DNA from: Candidatus Omnitrophota bacterium
Lineage (GTDB): Bacteria > Omnitrophota > Omnitrophia > Omnitrophales > Aquincolibacteriaceae
DNA: 9,071 nt
Direction: 5' to 3'
Assembly: GCA_023819025.1 (NCBI GenBank)
Contig: JAMWDC010000064.1
Span: forward strand, 1-9,071
The notes under the pieces were generated by a model. The model ran no database searches and had not been told where the DNA came from. It worked only from the letters and a program-made list of their open reading frames with translations. Both the position numbers and the translations under genes were made by a program. Of the stretch, positions 6,720 through 9,071 are shown piece by piece. Position 1 is the stretch's first letter. The number at the start of each line of letters is the position of its first letter.

Positions 6720-7538
6720 ATGATTCAGCCAGCCCTTGAGGAACTTAAAGCCCTAGCCAAGCAGGTCCGCCGGGATATTATCATGATGACCGCTCAGGCC
6801 GGATCCGGCCATCCGGGCGGGGCCTTATCCTGCGTTGAACTTGGGGTGGCGCTTTATTTTGGGATCATGCGGCATGATCCGAAAAATCCAACATGGCCGG
6901 ACCGGGACCGCTTCATATTAAGTAAGGGGCATGCGTCATCCTTCCTTTATTCGGTGCTGGCCCACTCCGGTTATTTTGATCCAAACATACTCCCCACATT
7001 CCGCAAGCTCGGAAGTCCGTTGCAGGGACATCCGGATCACCGGCGGGTTCCAGGGGTCGAGGCTTCCACCGGTTCGCTCGGACAGGGCCTTTCGATCGCA
7101 ATCGGCCATGCCCTGGCGCGCCGTCTGGATCAGCGGTCGTATTTTACTTATGTCCTTATCAGTGACGGTGAGACAAATGAGGGGCAGACATGGGAAGCAG
7201 CAATGATGGCCGCGCACCATAAGGTGGATCACCTGATCGCGATCATGGATTACAACAAGTTTCAATTGGATGATGCGACGAAAGTCATTTGCGATATCGA
7301 GCCGGTGATCGATAAATGGCGGTCGTTTTGCTGGCATGTTGAGGAAATCGACGGTCATGATTTCAGCCAGATTTTTAAAGCCATTGCCATTTGTCAAAAG
7401 GTCAAGAATCGACCGGCAATGATCGTGGCTCATACGATCAAAGGCAAGGGCATTTCTTTTATGGAAAACAATAACGATTTCCACGGGGTGGCCCCGACCC
7501 AGGAGCAGGCCGCCAGGGCTCTGAAGGAACTCGAATAA
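6720..7538 (+). CDS. Transketolase, N-terminal subunit
   Basis: A 272-residue protein matching the thiamine-diphosphate/pyrophosphate-binding half of a split transketolase. Together with the next gene it should transfer two-carbon ketol units between sugar phosphates in the non-oxidative pentose phosphate pathway in the cytoplasm. Visible motifs are AGSGHPGGALS (H31, substrate and cofactor site), SKGHASSFLY, GHPDHRRVPGVEASTGSLGQGL, the ThDP/metal motif SDGETNEGQTWE (D149) with its partner N179 in MDYNKFQLD, and HTIKGKGISFMEN near the end. The first residue of the usual GDG motif is Ser148 instead of Gly. The length is normal for this subunit. I chose the ATG at 6720 over the TTG at 6564: MIQPALEELKALAKQVRRDII matches the usual N terminus, GAGAG lies about 7 nt upstream, and the candidate promoter sits between the two starts. 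The stop overlaps the next start as TAATG. Confidence 0.95.
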   Translation: MIQPALEELKALAKQVRRDIIMMTAQAGSGHPGGALSCVELGVALYFGIMRHDPKNPTWPDRDRFILSKGHASSFLYSVLAHSGYFDPNILPTFRKLGSPLQGHPDHRRVPGVEASTGSLGQGLSIAIGHALARRLDQRSYFTYVLISDGETNEGQTWEAAMMAAHHKVDHLIAIMDYNKFQLDDATKVICDIEPVIDKWRSFCWHVEEIDGHDFSQIFKAIAICQKVKNRPAMIVAHTIKGKGISFMENNNDFHGVAPTQEQAARALKELE

Positions 7539-8482
7539 TGGAAAAGAGACTCGGTCGTCCCACACGGGATGCTTACGGCCAAACATTGGTGGAGTTGGGC
7601 AGGGCCGATTCCCGGATCGTGGTTTTGGACGCGGACCTGTCAAAATCCACCAAGACCTGCGAGTTCGCCAAGGTTTTCCCCGACCGGTTTTTCAATGTCG
7701 GTATCCAGGAGGCCAACATGGTCGGCGTTGCGGCGGGATTGGCCGCTTCGGGAAAAATTCCTTTCTGCTCGAGTTTCGCTTCCTTCCTGATTTGCAAAAG
7801 TTACGATCAGTTGCGGATGGGCGTTGCCTTTTCCGAATACAATGTCAAAATCGTGGCATCCCACGGCGGGATCTCGGTGGGCGAAGACGGGGCTTCTCAA
7901 ATGAGCATTGAGGACATCGCGTTGGTTTGTTCGCTTCCCAATTTTGTGGTGATGGTCCCGGCGGACGAATTTGCCACAGCCGATCTGGTGCGGGCCAGCG
8001 TGGTCCATCAAGGCCCCGTTTATATGCGAACCTGCCGGCCGAAAGCACCGATCATCTACGATGCTCAAAGCCGGTTTCAAATCGGAGAAGGGGTTCGTTT
8101 GCGCGAAGGCAACGATGTGACTTTGGTCGCCAACGGGTTATTAGTCTTTGAAGCGCTTTGCGCGTGGGAATTGCTGCGAGCAGAAGGGATCGAAGCAGGC
8201 GTGGTGGACATGCACACGGTCAAGCCCTTGGACCGGGAACTTCTTCTGAATGAAGCTAGGAAAACCGGACATTTAGTAGTGGCTGAGGAACATCAAGTTT
8301 GGGGAGGCCTCGGCAGTGCGGTGGCGAGCCTCCTTTCCCGTGAATGCCCGGTTAGAATCGAATTCATCGGGATTCAGGATACCTATGCCGAATCAGGCAG
8401 TCCCGACCAGCTGCTTGAAAAATACGGTCTAACGGCGCCGCACATGGTTCAAGCTGCAAAAAGGGTTTTGGGAAAAATTTAA
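7538..8482 (+). CDS. Transketolase, C-terminal subunit
   Basis: A 314-residue protein equivalent to the second half of transketolase: a pyrimidine-binding domain (~6-170) followed by the C-terminal regulatory-type domain (~190-310). GIQEANMVGVAAGLA contains Glu58, the family's cofactor-activating glutamate. SHGGISVGEDGASQMSIED (108-126) is the conserved loop expected in this subunit, and MVPADE and YMRTCRP follow in the expected order. The C-terminal domain shows DMHTVKPLD and VAEEHQVWGGLGSAVA. The ATG shares its A with the upstream TAA, so translation is probably coupled and would give equal amounts of the two subunits. It could be confused with 1-deoxyxylulose-5-phosphate synthase, but that enzyme is a single ~620-residue chain, and the separate N-terminal subunit with KGKGISFMEN fits transketolase. 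Confidence 0.95.
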   Translation: MEKRLGRPTRDAYGQTLVELGRADSRIVVLDADLSKSTKTCEFAKVFPDRFFNVGIQEANMVGVAAGLAASGKIPFCSSFASFLICKSYDQLRMGVAFSEYNVKIVASHGGISVGEDGASQMSIEDIALVCSLPNFVVMVPADEFATADLVRASVVHQGPVYMRTCRPKAPIIYDAQSRFQIGEGVRLREGNDVTLVANGLLVFEALCAWELLRAEGIEAGVVDMHTVKPLDRELLLNEARKTGHLVVAEEHQVWGGLGSAVASLLSRECPVRIEFIGIQDTYAESGSPDQLLEKYGLTAPHMVQAAKRVLGKI

Positions 8483-8498
8483 ATTCCGCAATTCCAGA

Positions 8499-9071
8499 AT
8501 GTTTTTTCCCCGGTTCATTAAAAATTCTTTTCTGATCCTCCTCGCCTTTTTGATCATTCCCACTGTCCTCTGTGCGGCCGAGGGGAAGCATGCGATGGTG
8601 GTTACGGCCCACCCCTATGCGACGGAAACCGCACTTCGAATTTTAAAGAAGGGTGGAAACACCGTGGATGCGGCTTGTGCAGCTCAATGGGTTCTCAATG
8701 TGGTCGAACCACAATCATCGGGCCTTGGCGGAGGCGGATTTTTTCTGTTTTATGAGGCAAGGGAAAAACGTGTTTATGCCTTCGACGGTCGCGAAACGGC
8801 GCCGCATGCCGCGTTTCCGGAAATGTTCCTGGCCCCGGACGGGAATCCTTATCCGTATTATCCGGATCGTGTGACCGGCGGTCTTCCCGTCGGCGTACCG
8901 GGGATCTTAAGACTGCTGGATCACATGCATTCCCGTTTTGGAAGTAAGAAATTTTCGTTCGCCGAACTTTTCGATCCCGCCGTGGACTTGGCCCGGAAAG
9001 GTTTCCCGATATCGAGCCGTCTGGCCAAAATACTGGAGGAAGAAGAGGAACGCCTCAAACTTTTCAGCGAG
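8499..9071 (+). CDS. ggt: Gamma-glutamyltransferase, N-terminal part (runs off the edge)
   Basis: The first 191 codons of a gamma-glutamyltransferase, open to the window edge; the family is about 530-580 residues. The enzyme cleaves or transfers the gamma-glutamyl group of glutathione and related peptides, normally in the periplasm or outside the cell. MFFPRFIKNS followed by a hydrophobic run to about residue 25 and LCA-AEG is a Sec signal peptide, probably cut after Ala26 or Ala27. TVLC does not fit a lipobox well. Family motifs are TAHPYATETALRILKKGGN with VDAA, NVVEPQSSGLGGGGFF (67-82), FDGRETAP (R98, equivalent to the glutamate-binding Arg of known enzymes) and GLPVGVPG (128-135). The Thr at the autocleavage site lies beyond the window, so activity cannot be judged. 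The gene starts 16 nt after the transketolase stop, probably in the same transcript, although I see no strong ribosome binding site. Confidence 0.93.
   Translation, partial: MFFPRFIKNSFLILLAFLIIPTVLCAAEGKHAMVVTAHPYATETALRILKKGGNTVDAACAAQWVLNVVEPQSSGLGGGGFFLFYEAREKRVYAFDGRETAPHAAFPEMFLAPDGNPYPYYPDRVTGGLPVGVPGILRLLDHMHSRFGSKKFSFAELFDPAVDLARKGFPISSRLAKILEEEEERLKLFSE

Noticed and set aside
6936..7643. Long minus-strand frame (235 codons) across the transketolase junction
   Set aside because: It is a shadow of two clear plus-strand genes, with no recognisable motifs or independent start signals.

Overview
The window probably comes from an uncultured bacterium, most likely an Omnitrophota (candidate division OP3) genome. 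That placement rests on my recollection that very long proteins with short Arg-rich linkers of the RSEVR/RAEVR type, and N-terminal segments like VLVTGGFHxxGL, are common in that lineage. I could not search to confirm it. The housekeeping genes on the right look ordinarily bacterial and do not discriminate.

Layout: positions 1-164 are an extremely A-rich leader with no convincing gene. Positions 165-4889 (+) hold one 1574-residue open frame. It encodes a multi-module, probably membrane-attached protein: an N-terminal fragment, a membrane segment with a long coiled coil, a Tat-like hydrophobic segment with a beta-rich domain, a second Tat-like segment with HEAT-type helical repeats, and an unrecognised C-terminal domain. 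The modules are separated by short RxEVR-type linkers. Two of these linkers share a perfect 51-bp in-frame DNA repeat 3348 bp apart. Positions 4890-5261 are a gap between convergent genes and carry two copies of a ~104-bp element, each with two hairpins. Positions 5262-6509 (-) encode an M24-family Xaa-Pro-type aminopeptidase with all five metal ligands. Divergent from it, after a ~210-bp spacer containing a plausible sigma70 promoter, are the two halves of a split transketolase (6720-7538 and 7538-8482, joined by a TAATG stop/start overlap). After a 16-nt gap comes a gamma-glutamyltransferase that runs off the right edge (8499-9071).

How the genes fit together: the two transketolase subunits form one enzyme of the non-oxidative pentose phosphate pathway and are very likely translationally coupled. 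The gamma-glutamyltransferase has an export signal and may share their transcript; its biochemical link to transketolase is not obvious. With the Xaa-Pro peptidase it hints at peptide or glutathione breakdown, but the peptidase is on the other strand and the link is only positional. The giant modular protein has no assignable function. Its recombinogenic linkers and internal export-like signals are the most unusual content of the window.
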